From: Propionibacteriaceae bacterium
Lineage (GTDB): Bacteria; Actinomycetota; Actinomycetes; Propionibacteriales; Propionibacteriaceae
Assembly: GCA_031268065.1 (NCBI GenBank)
Contig: JAIRXX010000314.1
Location: 1 to 5,145 of the forward strand
DNA: 5,145 bases
Direction of reading: 5' to 3'
In this document: in pieces, positions 4,956 to 5,145 of the stretch
Numbering within the stretch: the first letter of the stretch is position 1
How the letters are laid out: the number at the start of each line of letters is the position of its first letter
Program-made: the position numbers and the translations under genes
Notes under the pieces: model-generated
Seen by the model: only the letters and a program-made list of their open reading frames with translations
Databases searched by the model: none
What the model was told of the DNA's origin: nothing

Positions 4956-5145
4956 ACGATGTGGCCATAACTGATGTGGCTGGTTCACGGTCCTGCTTGG
5001 CATTTCCCCAAGGCATCACCTGGGTACGCAAAACCTTGCGACTAATACCGCCACGCACTGCGCACAGGGAACATGCCAAGCCAGTTGCCCTCAATGGCGC
5101 CTCCCTGGTCGGGGAATCGCTTTTATGCTCGGCTCCAGTCAACCA
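4956..5145. other. unassigned sequence after the hydrolase, no supported gene
   Basis: No convincing reading frame, tRNA or terminator is visible on either strand. A small perfect stem, CGCAA-AACC-TTGCG (5027-5040), lacks a T tract. The 9-mer GCTTGGCAT (4995-5003) recurs inverted as ATGCCAAGC (5073-5081), which is too short and distant to interpret. The right-hand gene may begin beyond the edge. Confidence 0.4.

Noticed and set aside
5027..5040. CGCAA-AACC-TTGCG stem as terminator of the hydrolase gene
   Set aside because: The 5-bp stem is weak, has no T tract and lies more than 70 bp after the stop.
4995..5081. Inverted 9-mer GCTTGGCAT / ATGCCAAGC as possible insertion-sequence ends
   Set aside because: The arms are short and only about 70 bp apart. 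There is no transposase between them and no flanking target duplication was seen.
4861..5142. Minus-strand open frame of 93 codons at the right edge
   Set aside because: It overlaps the hydrolase 3' end in antisense and shows no recognisable motif or ribosome binding site. A real gene cannot be excluded but is not supported.

Overview
The window is GC-rich, gene-dense chromosomal DNA. The predicted proteins most resemble those of Actinomycetota (high-GC Gram-positive bacteria). MenA has the same 292-residue length that I recall for the Mycobacterium protein, and MenC and MenE are the short actinobacterial forms. Starts without Shine-Dalgarno sites, which fit leaderless transcription, point the same way. 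I cannot name a genus. No rRNA, tRNA, CRISPR array, transposase or phage gene is visible.

Region 1 (1-2938, minus strand) is a menaquinone (vitamin K2) operon transcribed in the order menE, menA, menC. MenE activates o-succinylbenzoate with CoA. MenC makes o-succinylbenzoate. MenA prenylates 1,4-dihydroxy-2-naphthoate to demethylmenaquinone. menE and menA overlap by 17 bp and menA and menC are 13 bp apart, so one transcript is likely. menC runs off the left edge and lacks only its extreme C-terminus. menB, menD and the other pathway genes are not in the window.

Region 2 (2939-3214) holds an 18-bp divergent promoter region and a small plus-strand membrane protein with a PLDc_N domain. A near-symmetric -10 element appears to serve both strands. 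It is placed so that both the menE and the PLDc_N transcript could begin at their start codons.

Region 3 (3215-3981) has lower GC. It contains a gene-poor stretch with a perfect 15-bp tandem duplication and a doubtful mini-ORF. Next come two overlapping minus-strand genes: a three-helix membrane protein of 98 residues and, downstream in the same transcript, a 94-residue strand-rich protein. I recognise neither; this pair is the least explained part of the window.

Region 4 (3982-5145) starts with a 98-bp divergent intergenic region carrying a perfect short palindrome. It is followed by a plus-strand membrane-anchored alpha/beta hydrolase with a complete Ser-Asp-His triad and about 190 bp of unassigned sequence. 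I see no link between the hydrolase and menaquinone synthesis beyond proximity. I found no clear new multi-gene system. The best leads are the shared bidirectional promoter and the uncharacterised two-gene module.
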